Source: Rhodocyclus purpureus
GTDB taxonomy: Bacteria; Pseudomonadota; Gammaproteobacteria; Burkholderiales; Rhodocyclaceae
Reading direction: 5' to 3'
Assembly: GCF_016653115.1 (NCBI RefSeq)
Contig: NZ_NHRX01000015.1
Span: forward strand, 20,666-84,665
DNA: 64,000 nucleotides
Part shown: piece after piece, positions 31,501 to 40,192 of the stretch
Numbering within the stretch: position 1 is the stretch's first letter
How the letters are laid out: each line of letters opens with the position of its first letter
The notes under the pieces: model-generated
What the model saw: the letters and a program-made list of their open reading frames with translations, nothing else
Told to the model about the DNA's origin: nothing
The model's database searches: none
Made by a program: the position numbers and the translations under genes

Positions 31501-31668
31501 AGCCGGCAAAGCGCGCAGCAGGCAGTCGAGCAACGAGCCAGCGAGCAACAGGCCGCCGCCGCGCAGCCTAAGGTCATGCCGAAATGGGGAACCAAGGAGG
31601 CGAAGGCGCTGGAGATCGAACGCATCCGCCGCGAGATCGAGGAGCGGCAGAAAAAGCGGGAAGGGTAG
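28525..31668 (+). CDS. RelE/ParE-like domain + UvrD-type SF1 helicase + ankyrin + coiled-coil protein
   Basis: This is a 1047-residue multidomain protein. Residues 1-90 resemble a RelE/ParE/YoeB toxin fold: VKKLSNLAHGKFYRAKL, NRLLFSLVRHGDEVCALMLEVI and a final NHDYDKSRF. Residues 145-565 are a complete SF1A helicase: motif I GSAGSGKTAL (153-162), Ia YVTHSAYLAQSA, II VVIDEVQD (323-330), III LLCGDSNQIVHP, IV SFRNG, V HEAKGLEYENIVLY (483-496) and VI VALTRAIRNLYLIE (548-561). Residues 715-760 hold ankyrin-like repeats (MTPLMAAAVAGNVPLVEALIERGAD, then FGANALHWAM). Residues 945-1010 and 1025-1047 are a charged Glu/Arg-rich coiled coil. ATG 28525 lacks a good Shine-Dalgarno. No antitoxin gene adjoins it. 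Defence or RNA/DNA quality control is possible; the function is unknown. Confidence 0.85.
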   Translation: MRILEYVGLDTSRVAKSYKKVSAAIARQDFRAAQVKKLSNLAHGKFYRAKLDDANRLLFSLVRHGDEVCALMLEVILNHDYDKSRFLRGAAIDEANIPDCDSTEAIAQACGEAQPLRYLHPERAYVHLLDKPISFDDAQEAIYRSPVPLVVIGSAGSGKTALTLEKLKHAEGEVLYVTHSAYLAQSARDLYYANGFEHTGQEAVFLSYREFVESIHVPAGREASWRDFAGWFARMRQSFRDIDAHQAFEEIRGVIAASAAGVLTREAYRALGVRQSIFAEDRRDAVYDLFEKYRAWLLDAKLYDLNLVAQEWCSRAGARYDFVVIDEVQDITPVQLKLVLKTLKKPGHFLLCGDSNQIVHPNFFSWAQVKSLFWNDPGLAERQELRVLAASFRNGLEATRVANQLLKIKQRRFGSIDRESNYLVQAVGGDAGAVSLVPDKDALKKDLDQKIRKSTQFAVLVMRDEDKAEARKHFSTPLLFSIHEAKGLEYENIVLYRFVSDYRAEFSEIVDGVAKSDLAVADLDYRRARDKSDKSLEVYKFFVNALYVALTRAIRNLYLIESDTQHPLFDLLDLSVGGQVKVEAKQASIEDWQKEARKLELQGKQEQADAIRKGILKQTPVPWPVCDEARTEELLIKVFREQAPGNKHHQQLYDVATSHDLPALASLLAVHGKFDAARRFNEQRPFQARKTYVGYFQRNFKEILRQCEQHGVDHRLPMNMTPLMAAAVAGNVPLVEALIERGADREACDHFGANALHWAMREAFRDANFARGAFATLYPLLAPASIDVNNGERLVRIDRHLSEYFLFQTLWALFRSRFTHHQHKRLAAFDAQTVLDAWESLPISVLRAERNKRPHLSSVLSRNEVDRDYAYNRGLFKRVAQGWYQFNPALAVRRKADGGDSWQPIFEALNLPFIAQFAWDRFWPRIDEYLAMAGMPPRAEMIGLEPVRARRERERAEQERLEQERLARVAAERERLERDRREEERRKRQALESRQSAQQAVEQRASEQQAAAAQPKVMPKWGTKEAKALEIERIRREIEERQKKREG

Positions 31669-31800
31669 GCGGGCTTCCTGCCGGCATGGAACGAGGCGAA
31701 GCAGTTCTGCACTTCGAAACGCTGGTCTGCACCACCACCAATCCGCTTGAGGTGACGTTGTGCCGGCAAAGTTATTGAGCCGTCGCCGGCTCGCGCTGCT

Positions 31801-32082
31801 TCACTCCTTGTTCCTGCTTTCGTAGGCCGAGACGCTGACCCCGGCGTGCGCGAGGAACTCGCGCAGGTGCTTGATCATGTCGCGGCTGCAGGCGTTGCTC
31901 TGGTGCGGGTGGTGGATGAAGTCGCTGGCCTTGTTCAGCGTCACCTTGAAACGGGCGCCGTGCGCAGGTTCGAGCTCGGCGCCCAGGTGCCTGAGCAAGG
32001 ACTCGACGTCGCGCCAGTGGATGTTGGCGCTCGCGTTGTCCTGGAAGATCGCGCGCAGCAGGCTGGCATGTTTGTGGCTCAT
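31801..32082 (-). CDS. hicA: HicA-family mRNA interferase-like toxin (no HicB partner)
   Basis: This 93-residue protein resembles HicA double-stranded-RNA-binding-fold toxins. It has SANIHWRDVESLLRHLGAELEPAHGARFKVTLNKASDFIHHPHQSNACSRDMIKHLREFLAHAGV, with the strand carrying HHPH at the place of the catalytic histidine (HicA has a single active His there). A strong GGAGGAG lies before ATG 32082, and upstream on the minus strand TACAAT (plus 32107-32112) may be a -10. HicA genes normally pair with hicB, yet neither side has room for one: the 132 bases downstream hold no ORF, and upstream is a divergent GGDEF gene. Confidence 0.8.
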   Translation of the reverse strand: MSHKHASLLRAIFQDNASANIHWRDVESLLRHLGAELEPAHGARFKVTLNKASDFIHHPHQSNACSRDMIKHLREFLAHAGVSVSAYESRNKE

Positions 32083-32176
32083 GATTTCGTACTCCTCCTA
32101 GGCCGGATTGTACGGCCTCACGCGCCCTGCTGAAAATTCTCCAGGCATTTTCATGGCGGCGATCTACCATTCATGA

Positions 32177-33619
32177 ATGGACAACGTGCAGATCTTCCCC
32201 TGGACCGGCAAGCTGGACACCGGCATCGCCGAGGTCGACGAGCAGCATCAGCGCTTGGTGCAGTTGATCAACGTGCTCGCCCACCATTTTGCCCATCAGG
32301 CCGAGCTGCCGGCCCTCGATGCCATCTTCGAAGAGCTGTTTCACTACGCCGACTACCATTTCACGTCCGAGGAGGCGCTGTGGAGCGAGTACTTCGCCGG
32401 CGATCCGTGGCAGGGCGCGCACCGGGAGTTCGTCAGCGAGCTGCAGGCGTTGTGGGCGAAGAAGGAGAGCACGCCGCTCGCCGCGCTGCTCGAGGAAATG
32501 CTCGCCTACCTGACGCACTGGCTTTGCATGCACATCCTTGACAGCGACCGGCGCCTGGCCAAGGTGGTCCTGCTCATGCGCGACGGCTGCGCACTGAGCG
32601 AGGCCAAGCTGCAGGCCGATCGCTGGAGCCGCGGTTCGGGCAAGGTGGTGCTCGATACCGTGCTCGGCATGTACTCGACGCTTTCCGGCAGCACGCTGCG
32701 GCTGATGAAGGAAATGATCGCGCGTCGGAAGATCGAGGCCAGGCTGAGCCTTACGGCGAACGTGTTCGACAACGCCTTCGAATCGATCTGCATCCTCGAC
32801 ACGGACGGACTCATCGTCCAGGCCAACCCGGCCTTCTGCCAGATCTGCCAGCGGGCGCAGGAGGAACTGGTCGGCCGCCCGCTGTACGATTTCAAATCGG
32901 GGCTCGCCGACCCAGCGCTGGCAGCGCGGGTGTGGGCGGCGGCAAAAGAGGCCGGCCACTGGAGCGGCGAGCTGTTGAGCCGTGCACCGGGCGGCGAACT
33001 GTATGCGGAATTGCTCAGCCTCTCCGCGGTGCGCAACGCAGACGACGAACTGGTCAGCTTCGTCGCGGTGTTCTCCAACGTCGGGGAACTGATCAGGCGC
33101 GAGCAGAGCCTGCGCCAGCTCGCCACCCACGATGCCCTGACCGGGCTGCCCAACCGCCTGTTGTTCGCCGACCGGTTGAAGCTGGCGCTGGCCAACGCCG
33201 AGCGTACCGGCACCGCACTGGCCGTCTGCTATCTCGACCTCGACGGCTTCAAGCCGGTGAACGACGCGTTCGGGCACGCGGCCGGCGACGAGGTGCTGCG
33301 CCAGGTCGCCGAGCGCCTGACCAAGCTGCTGCGCGGCAACGACACCGTCGCCCGCCTCGGCGGCGACGAGTTCGTCATCCTGGCCGGAGGGCTGCAGCAG
33401 CCGGAAGCGGTGGCCGGCTTGTGCGAACGCATCCTGTCGGTGGTCGCCCTGCCGATCGCGGTCGCCGGGACGACGGTGCAGGTCTCGGCCAGCATCGGCT
33501 TCAGCCTCTTTCCCGACGACAGCCGCAGCGCCGAGGTGCTGCTCGAACAGGCCGACCGGGCGATGTATCAGGCCAAGCGCAGCGGCGGCGCGCGCTCGCG
33601 CCGTTACCGGGCGGACTGA
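32177..33619 (+). CDS. Hemerythrin-PAS-diguanylate cyclase (GGDEF) protein
   Basis: This 480-residue cytoplasmic signalling protein probably makes cyclic di-GMP in response to oxygen or redox state. Residues 1-130 are a bacteriohemerythrin domain with diiron ligands DEQHQRL (H24), HYADYHFTSEE (H56, H61, E65), HREF, and THWLCMHILDSD (H114, H119, D124). Residues 195-310 form a PAS domain (ILDTDGLIVQANPAFCQICQ, ELVGRPLYDF). Residues 315-475 form a GGDEF domain with an intact active motif RLGGDEFVIL (395-399) and an RxxD product-inhibition site (RGND, 386-389) five residues before it. There is no EAL domain. It starts 94 bases from the divergent hicA-like gene. Confidence 0.92.
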   Translation: MDNVQIFPWTGKLDTGIAEVDEQHQRLVQLINVLAHHFAHQAELPALDAIFEELFHYADYHFTSEEALWSEYFAGDPWQGAHREFVSELQALWAKKESTPLAALLEEMLAYLTHWLCMHILDSDRRLAKVVLLMRDGCALSEAKLQADRWSRGSGKVVLDTVLGMYSTLSGSTLRLMKEMIARRKIEARLSLTANVFDNAFESICILDTDGLIVQANPAFCQICQRAQEELVGRPLYDFKSGLADPALAARVWAAAKEAGHWSGELLSRAPGGELYAELLSLSAVRNADDELVSFVAVFSNVGELIRREQSLRQLATHDALTGLPNRLLFADRLKLALANAERTGTALAVCYLDLDGFKPVNDAFGHAAGDEVLRQVAERLTKLLRGNDTVARLGGDEFVILAGGLQQPEAVAGLCERILSVVALPIAVAGTTVQVSASIGFSLFPDDSRSAEVLLEQADRAMYQAKRSGGARSRRYRAD

Positions 33620-33668
33620 GCGCGCTGCCGCTGGGGAGTGGCGCTAGCGCCGTCCCCGGTGTCCCGCG

Positions 33669-34147
<479 letters not shown>

Positions 34148-34151
<4 letters not shown>

Positions 34152-34948
34152 CGAGACTCCTTGCGTGTGAAATGGAACAGAAGGGCAAGCCCGAGCACGA
34201 TCATCGGCAGCGACAGCCACTGCCCCATGCTGATCGTGTAGGACTGGCCGAAGATGCCGTCGTCGGGCGTGCGGAAGTACTCGGCGACGAAGCGCAAGGT
34301 GCCGTAGCCGATCAGGAAAACCGCCGAAACGGCGCCGCGCGGCCGTTCGCGGCGTGCATAGAGCCACAGGATGACGAAGAGCAGGATGCCCTCGAGTCCG
34401 GCCTGGTAGAGCTGCGACGGGTGGCGCGGCAGGCTGTCGACCTGCGGGAAGACCATTGCCCACGGCAGCGTGGGGTCGGCGACGCGTCCCCACAGCTCGC
34501 CGTTGATGAAGTTGCCGACGCGGCCGGCGGCCAGCCCGAGCGGAACCAGCGGCGCGATGAAGTCGGTGGTCTCCCACCAGCTGCGCCCGCTCTTGCGCGC
34601 GTGCAGGGCCATCGCGACGAGGACGCCGAGGAAGCCTCCGTGGAAGGACATGCCGCCCTTCCAGACGGCGAGCATCTCGAGCGGATTGGCGAGGTAGTAG
34701 CCGGGGTCGTAGAAGACGATCTGCCCGAGACGGCCGCCGACGATGACGCCGATCACGCCGTAGAAGATCAGGTCGTCGAGTTGCTCGACCGTCCAGCCCG
34801 CGCGCGCGATCCATGGCTGGCCGTTGATGCGCACCCGCCCGAGCCACCAGAACTGGACGAAGGCGACGAGGTACATCAGGCCGTACCAGCGCACGGCGAC
34901 GGGGCCGAGCGAGAAGGCGACGGGGTCGAACTGCGGATGAACGAGCAT
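34148..34948 (-). CDS. lgt: Prolipoprotein diacylglyceryl transferase Lgt
   Basis: Lgt moves a diacylglyceryl group from phosphatidylglycerol to the lipobox cysteine of prolipoproteins at the inner membrane. The 266-residue protein has seven expected helices. The family signature [18 protein letters not shown] lies mid-sequence, with [11 protein letters not shown] near the start, [11 protein letters not shown] for the essential histidine, and [13 protein letters not shown]. It is the first gene of a two-gene unit with the VOC protein. The lipoprotein solute-binding protein at 42400 is one likely client. Confidence 0.96.
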
Positions 34949-35153
34949 GCGGGAATGTTGTCAGAAAGCGGGTCGGAGGTCGGCGCTCGTGCTTCAAGGC
35001 GACGTGGCACGAGCCGCAACGCACGGCGCGCGGGCAGGTCGTGGGCCGTGCATGCGCCGATTCTAGCGCAGAGCGGACGGGGCGTCCGTCCCCACGCGGT
35101 GTCAGTCACCGGCTGCGCTGCCCGGGCGGCCCCGGCATCAACGGAGTCCAGCA

Positions 35154-36923
35154 ATGAACAAGGGATTACTGCACGAGTTTTTCGGGGGCGCTGCGCCTGC
35201 GTGGCGGCTGCCGCTCCTCGTCGCCTGCGCGGCGCTGCTCGCGCTCGCCGCGGCGGTCTCGCACTTCAGCCGCAGCGGCGAAGGCGTCAGCGTCACCCGC
35301 GTCAGCATCGGGCAGACGCCGGCGACCCTGTTCGCGCCGGAATCGGGCGCGCCGGCACCTGTGGTGGTCATCGCCCACGGCTTCGCCGGCTCGCAGCAGT
35401 TGATGCAGCCCTTCGCGCTGACGCTGGCGAAGAACGGCTACGTCGCGCTCTCCTTCGACTTCCCCGGGCACGGCGCCAACCCGCAGCCGCTTGCCGGCGG
35501 CACCGTGGAGGACGAGGAAGCACTCGACGCGAGCACGCGCGCGCTGCTCGCCTCGCTCGGCGAGGTGGTCGATTACGCGCGCGGCCTCACGCAGGGTGAC
35601 GGCCGCATCGCGCTGCTCGGGCACTCGATGGCCTCCGACATCGTCATCCGCTACGCGCGCGAGCACCCCGAGGTCGACGCGACGGTCGCCGTCTCGGCGT
35701 TCTCGCACGAGGTGACGCCGAACCTGCCGAAGAACCTGCTCGTCGTCTATGGCGCGCTCGAACCGGAGATGCTGCTCGACCAGGGGCGGCAGATGGTCGC
35801 GCAGGCGATTCCGGATGCCGGCGAGCGCGTGCTCGAGCGCCGGAACTATGGCAGCTTCGCCGACGGCAGCGCGCGCCGGCTGGTGTTCGCCGGCGGCGTC
35901 GAACACATCGCCGTCCTCTACAGTGCCGAGACGCTGGCCGAAACCGCCGGCTGGCTGGACCAGGCCTTCGCGCGCACGGGCAGCGGCTTCGTCGACGCGC
36001 GCGGGGGCGCCATCGGCCTGCTCTACCTCGGGCTGCTGGCGCTGGCCTGGCCGCTGTCGCGCCTCTTGCCGCGCGTCTCCGCGCAGCCGCTCGGCGCCGC
36101 GCTGTCCTGGCGCGAGGCCTGGCCGGTGATCGTGCTGCCGGCGCTGGCGACGCCGCTGCTGCTCGCGTACACGCCGAGCGACCTGCTGCCGCTCCTGCTC
36201 GGCGGCTATCTGGTGCAGCACTTCGCGCTCTATGCCGCGCTCAGCGCGCTCGGCCTGTTCTGGGTCGAGCGCGCGCGCCGCCGGGCGCCGGCAGCCGCCG
36301 CGCTGCCGGCCTGGCCCTTGCTGCGCCCCGCGTACGCGCTGGGCACGGCAGGCGGGACAGCGGGCGAGGCGTCCGTCGCCGGGCACGGGCGCGCTGCGTT
36401 CACCGCCGCGGCGCCGCTCGGGCCGGGCGCCGCCACGCTGGCTGGGAGCGGGCCCGGCGCGGCAACTGCGGCAGGCGCGGCCGGCACGCGTCGGCTCGTG
36501 CTGGCGGTCGTCGCGACCAGCGCCTGGTGCCTGTTCGCCGTCGGCCTGCCGACCGGTGCCTGGGTCTCCAACTTCATCCCCGACCTCTCGCGAGCGCCGC
36601 TGATCGCTGCCCTGCTGCTCGGCACGCTGCCCTTCTTCGTCGTCGAGGAGTGGGCGACGCGCGGCGCCGGCGCGCGCCGCGGACTGGTCTTCGCCAGCCG
36701 CGTTGCCTTCATCGTCTCGCTGATGCTCGCAGTCGCCGTCAATGCCTCGCAGCTCTTCTTCCTCGTCATCATCATCCCGGTCATCCTGCTGCTCTTCGTC
36801 GTCTATGGCCTGTTTTCCGAATGGGCCTACCGTCGCACCGGCCATCCGCTGGTCGGCGCAGTGGCCAGCGCCCTCAGTTTCGCCTGGCTGATCGCGGTCA
36901 GCTTCCCGGTGATGGCGCGCTGA
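35154..36923 (+). CDS. Membrane-fused alpha/beta hydrolase
   Basis: This 589-residue inner-membrane protein has one N-terminal helix (LPLLVACAALLALAAAVSHF). An alpha/beta hydrolase domain follows (about 50-285) with VVVIAHGFAGSQQLMQP for the oxyanion strand and the nucleophile elbow ALLGHSMASD. The acid and histidine are probably in YGALEPEM and GGVEHIAVLYS. The second half (about 290-585) has roughly eight hydrophobic helices interrupted by a low-complexity Gly/Ala stretch (about 395-445). Proteins of this two-part layout are uncharacterised. The gene stands alone with a 205-base divergent gap to lgt. The substrate may be a lipid or peptide ester, which is speculation. Confidence 0.7.
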   Translation: MNKGLLHEFFGGAAPAWRLPLLVACAALLALAAAVSHFSRSGEGVSVTRVSIGQTPATLFAPESGAPAPVVVIAHGFAGSQQLMQPFALTLAKNGYVALSFDFPGHGANPQPLAGGTVEDEEALDASTRALLASLGEVVDYARGLTQGDGRIALLGHSMASDIVIRYAREHPEVDATVAVSAFSHEVTPNLPKNLLVVYGALEPEMLLDQGRQMVAQAIPDAGERVLERRNYGSFADGSARRLVFAGGVEHIAVLYSAETLAETAGWLDQAFARTGSGFVDARGGAIGLLYLGLLALAWPLSRLLPRVSAQPLGAALSWREAWPVIVLPALATPLLLAYTPSDLLPLLLGGYLVQHFALYAALSALGLFWVERARRRAPAAAALPAWPLLRPAYALGTAGGTAGEASVAGHGRAAFTAAAPLGPGAATLAGSGPGAATAAGAAGTRRLVLAVVATSAWCLFAVGLPTGAWVSNFIPDLSRAPLIAALLLGTLPFFVVEEWATRGAGARRGLVFASRVAFIVSLMLAVAVNASQLFFLVIIIPVILLLFVVYGLFSEWAYRRTGHPLVGAVASALSFAWLIAVSFPVMAR

Positions 36924-37002
36924 GCGGTGTGTCGGGTTACGCTGCACCAACAGTCATGGCCAGTTGCGCCCACCTGAGCGTGAAACGTACCCATCCGCTG
37001 CA

Positions 37003-37279
37003 GTCATTGCGAGGTGCGTAGCGCCGTGGCAATCCAGTTCGTTCCTCCGTTTCCTCGCCTTTGGTCGCCTCCACGGCCGACCCGAAACGAGACCTACGCC
37101 CTGGATCGCCACGCCCTGCGGGCTCGCGATGACGCGTCGCCATCCCGTCATTGCGAGGCGCGTAGCGCCGTGGCAATCCAGTTTGTTCTTCTCTCTCCTC
37201 GCCCTTGTCAGCTATACACCGGTGACCCGATATCAGTATCTACGTACTGGATAGCCACGCCCTGCGGGCTCGCGATGAC
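37003..37279. repeat. Two tandem copies of a dispersed GTCATTGCGAGG hairpin repeat
   Basis: The 539 bases before ilvD contain no gene. Two units each have a left arm GTCATTGCGAGG...GTGGCAATCCAGTT (37003-37044 and 37147-37188). Each also has an inverted right arm CTGGAT(C/A)GCCACGCCCTGCGGGCTCGCGATGAC (37101-37133 and 37247-37279), separated by about 60 bases of unlike sequence. Each unit can fold into a long imperfect hairpin. Single arms of the same family occur at 26335-26374 and 47274-47306. The sequence is familiar as an intergenic repeat in many Proteobacteria, with no known function. Confidence 0.85.
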
Positions 37280-37462
37280 AGGCTGCTGCTCCTGGCAGCG
37301 GCCTCGTCCCTTCGCAGTTTCACCTTAACCCCACCTAGGGGCCTTCGGGTCTCGCCAGCGCGAGATAAGGCACCCCGCCCGTCGCCGGCTTCTCCGGTAA
37401 AATCATCGTTTCGCCCCGCGGTGCGCCAACGCCGCTGCCCTCCCACCGTTCCGGAGTTCCCC

Positions 37463-39316
37463 ATGCCCGCCTACCGCTCCCGCACTTCGACCCACGGCCG
37501 CAACATGGCCGGCGCCCGCGCCCTGTGGCGCGCGACCGGCGTCAAGGAAGGCGATTTCGGCAAGCCGATCATCGCCGTCGTCAATTCCTTCACCCAGTTC
37601 GTTCCCGGCCACGTGCACCTCAAGGACCTCGGGCAACTGGTCGCGCGCGAGATCGAGGCAGCCGGCGGCATCGCCAAGGAATTCAACACGATCGCCATCG
37701 ACGACGGCATCGCCATGGGCCACGACGGCATGCTCTACTCGCTGCCTTCGCGCGACCTGATCGCCGATTCGGTCGAGTACATGGTCAACGCGCACTGTGC
37801 CGACGCCATGGTGTGCATCTCCAACTGCGACAAGATCACGCCCGGGATGCTGATGGCGGCGATGCGCACCAACATCCCGACCATTTTCGTTTCCGGCGGG
37901 CCGATGGAAGCCGGCAAGGTCGAGTTCCAGGGCAAGGTGATCGCCGTCGACCTGATCGACGCGATGATCAAGGCCGGCGACGACAAGGTCACCGACGCCG
38001 AGGTCGAGCGCTTCGAGCGTTCGTCCTGCCCGACCTGCGGCTCGTGCTCGGGCATGTTCACCGCCAACTCGATGAACTGCCTGACCGAGGCGCTCGGCCT
38101 GTCGCTGCCGGGCAACGGCACGGTGGTCGCCACCCACGCCGACCGCAAGGAACTGTTCCTCGGCGCGGGCCGGCGCATCGTCGAACTGTGCCGCCGCTGG
38201 TACGAGCAGGAAGACGCCAGCGTGTTGCCGCGCTCGATCGCTTCCTTCGCCGCCTTCGAGAACGCGATGACGCTCGACGTGGCCATGGGCGGTTCGACCA
38301 ACACCGTGCTGCACCTGCTGGCGGCGGCGCAGGAAGCCGGCGTCGATTTCACGATGGCCGACATCGACCGCATCTCGCGCCGCGTTCCCTGCCTGTGCAA
38401 GGTGGCCCCGGCGACGCAGCAGTACCACATCGAGGACGTGCATCGCGCCGGTGGCATCTTCGCGATCCTCGCAGAACTCGACCGCGCCGGCCTGATCAAG
38501 CGCGACCTGCCGACCGTGCATGCGGCAACGCTCGGCGAGGCGATCGAGCGCTGGGACGTGATGCGTAGCGAGGATCCGGCGACGCAGGCCTTCTTCCGCG
38601 CCGCACCGGGCGGTGTGCCGACGCAGGTCGCCTTCTCGCAGGACCGGCGCTACGCCGAACTCGACCGCGACCGCAGCGGCGGCTGCATCCGCGATCTCGC
38701 CCACGCCTATTCGCTCGAAGGCGGGCTGGCCGTGCTCTACGGCAACATCGCCGAGAACGGCTGCATCGTCAAGACGGCCGGCGTCGACGAGAGCATCTGG
38801 AAGTTCTCGGGTCGCGCGCGCGTCTTCGAGAGCCAGGAAGCGGCGGTCGAGGCGATCCTCGGTGACCGGATCGTCGCCGGCGACGTCGTCGTCATCCGCT
38901 ACGAAGGCCCGAAGGGCGGGCCCGGCATGCAGGAGATGCTCTACCCGACCTCGTACCTGAAGTCGAAGGGGCTGGGCAAGGAATGTGCGCTGCTGACCGA
39001 CGGCCGTTTCTCGGGCGGCACCTCGGGCCTGTCGATCGGCCACGCCTCGCCGGAAGCGGCCGACGGCGGCGCCATCGGCTTGGTCGAGGAAGGCGACACC
39101 ATCGAGATCGACATCCCGGCGCGCTCGATCCGCCTCGCGGTCGATGACGACGAACTCGCGCGTCGCCGCGCTGCGATGGATGCGAAGGGCGACGCCGCGT
39201 GGCAGCCGGTCGCCCGCGAACGCAAGGTCTCGGCGGCGCTGCAGGCCTACGCGCTGATGGCGACCTCGGCCGACCGCGGCGCCGTGCGCGACGTCAAGCA
39301 GATCCGCCGCCGCTGA
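37463..39316 (+). CDS. ilvD: Dihydroxy-acid dehydratase IlvD
   Basis: IlvD dehydrates 2,3-dihydroxyisovalerate and its homologue to the 2-oxo acids of valine and isoleucine synthesis, using an iron-sulfur cluster. The 617-residue product begins [26 protein letters not shown]. It has [31 protein letters not shown] for the cluster cysteines, [19 protein letters not shown], and [19 protein letters not shown] near the C-terminus. I use ATG 37463 with GGAG upstream. A TAAAAT box at 37398-37403 may be its -10. The length matches the long (E. coli-type) form. Confidence 0.96.
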   Translation: MPAYRSRTSTHGRNMAGARALWRATGVKEGDFGKPIIAVVNSFTQFVPGHVHLKDLGQLVAREIEAAGGIAKEFNTIAIDDGIAMGHDGMLYSLPSRDLIADSVEYMVNAHCADAMVCISNCDKITPGMLMAAMRTNIPTIFVSGGPMEAGKVEFQGKVIAVDLIDAMIKAGDDKVTDAEVERFERSSCPTCGSCSGMFTANSMNCLTEALGLSLPGNGTVVATHADRKELFLGAGRRIVELCRRWYEQEDASVLPRSIASFAAFENAMTLDVAMGGSTNTVLHLLAAAQEAGVDFTMADIDRISRRVPCLCKVAPATQQYHIEDVHRAGGIFAILAELDRAGLIKRDLPTVHAATLGEAIERWDVMRSEDPATQAFFRAAPGGVPTQVAFSQDRRYAELDRDRSGGCIRDLAHAYSLEGGLAVLYGNIAENGCIVKTAGVDESIWKFSGRARVFESQEAAVEAILGDRIVAGDVVVIRYEGPKGGPGMQEMLYPTSYLKSKGLGKECALLTDGRFSGGTSGLSIGHASPEAADGGAIGLVEEGDTIEIDIPARSIRLAVDDDELARRRAAMDAKGDAAWQPVARERKVSAALQAYALMATSADRGAVRDVKQIRRR

Positions 39317-39410
39317 GCTGCGGACGGCAAGTGCGGGCCGGTCGGCGCCGGTCTGCACAGCCGCCGCGCCAACCCGGCCGTTTCAGCCAGGCTGCCCCGG
39401 AACCGACTGA

Positions 39411-40040
39411 ATGAGCTTCAGCCTGTGGCTCGCCTTCGTCGCCGTCGCCCTGGTGGTGTCGATCTCGCCGGGGCCGGGCGCTGCGGCGACGACCGCGGCG
39501 GCGGTGAACGGCGGTTTCGCTGCCGGACTGCGCGTCGCGCTCGGGCTGCAGATTGGTCTCCTGCTCGAACTCGCCGCCGCCGCAGCGGGCGTCGGCGCCG
39601 TTCTTGCCGCCTCGGAAACGGCTTTCGTCGTCCTGCGCAGCGTCGGTGCGGCGTATCTGATCTGGCTCGGGATCAGCGCCTGGCGCGGCAGCCAGCGCAT
39701 GCTGCCGGCGGCCACCGGCTCCGTGGGATCCTTAGCGGCAAAAGGCTGGGTCCGTCGCGGCATCCTCGTCAACCTGTCCAATCCCAAGGCAATCCTCTAC
39801 ATCGCCGCGCTGGTGCCGCAGTTCGTCATCCCGGACGCACCGCAGTTGCCGCAGTACTTCGCGATCGCTGCGACCATGGTCGCGATCGACGGCGCGGTGA
39901 TGTTCGGCTACGCGCTGCTCGGCGTCCGCCTCACGGGCTGGCTCGCTAGCCCCGGGCGGCAGCGCCTGCTGGCGCGCATCTTCGGCGCCGTCTTCGTCGC
40001 GCTCGGCGCGGCGCTTCTGGTCTCGGGCGGCAAGTCCTGA
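39411..40040 (+). CDS. LysE/RhtB-family amino acid exporter
   Basis: This 209-residue inner-membrane exporter of the LysE superfamily has the family opener LVVSISPGPGAAATTAAAVNGGFAAGLRVALGLQIG. GAAYLIWLGISAWRG follows, then GILVNLSNPKAILYIAALVPQFV, and the C-terminal helix. Six helices are expected. It probably exports a neutral or basic amino acid such as threonine or homoserine lactone. Its closeness to ilvD hints at branched-chain or threonine-family amino acids, but this is weak. The start ATG 39411 directly follows a TGA of another frame. Confidence 0.88.
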   Translation: MSFSLWLAFVAVALVVSISPGPGAAATTAAAVNGGFAAGLRVALGLQIGLLLELAAAAAGVGAVLAASETAFVVLRSVGAAYLIWLGISAWRGSQRMLPAATGSVGSLAAKGWVRRGILVNLSNPKAILYIAALVPQFVIPDAPQLPQYFAIAATMVAIDGAVMFGYALLGVRLTGWLASPGRQRLLARIFGAVFVALGAALLVSGGKS

Positions 40041-40192
40041 GCGATTCCTGTTTCGGTGTCCCTGTTCCAGCGCTCCCGTTGCGGCCGCGCTGGCGAAGAA
40101 ATGCACCTTTGCCCGTGTGCCTTGTCTGAGGCGGGCGGCCTGCGACGACAGGCCGACACGAACAGGCGCGCCGTAGCGCCCGAAAGGACCGG

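Noticed and set aside
28774..31548. A 924-codon minus-strand open frame opposite the helicase gene
   Set aside because: It has no motifs or start-site support, whereas the plus strand encodes a complete set of helicase motifs.
31669..31800. A hicB antitoxin gene next to hicA
   Set aside because: Only a 64-codon plus-strand frame overlapping the helicase end exists there, and it shows no HicB or DNA-binding pattern.
33628..33662. GGCGCTAGCGCC palindrome as a terminator between the GGDEF and VOC genes
   Set aside because: The hairpin is short and has no U-tract on either strand, so it was not called.
36940..37300. CRISPR array
   Set aside because: The repeated units are only two, of about 130 bases with internal inverted arms, and lack regular spacers; they fit a dispersed hairpin repeat.
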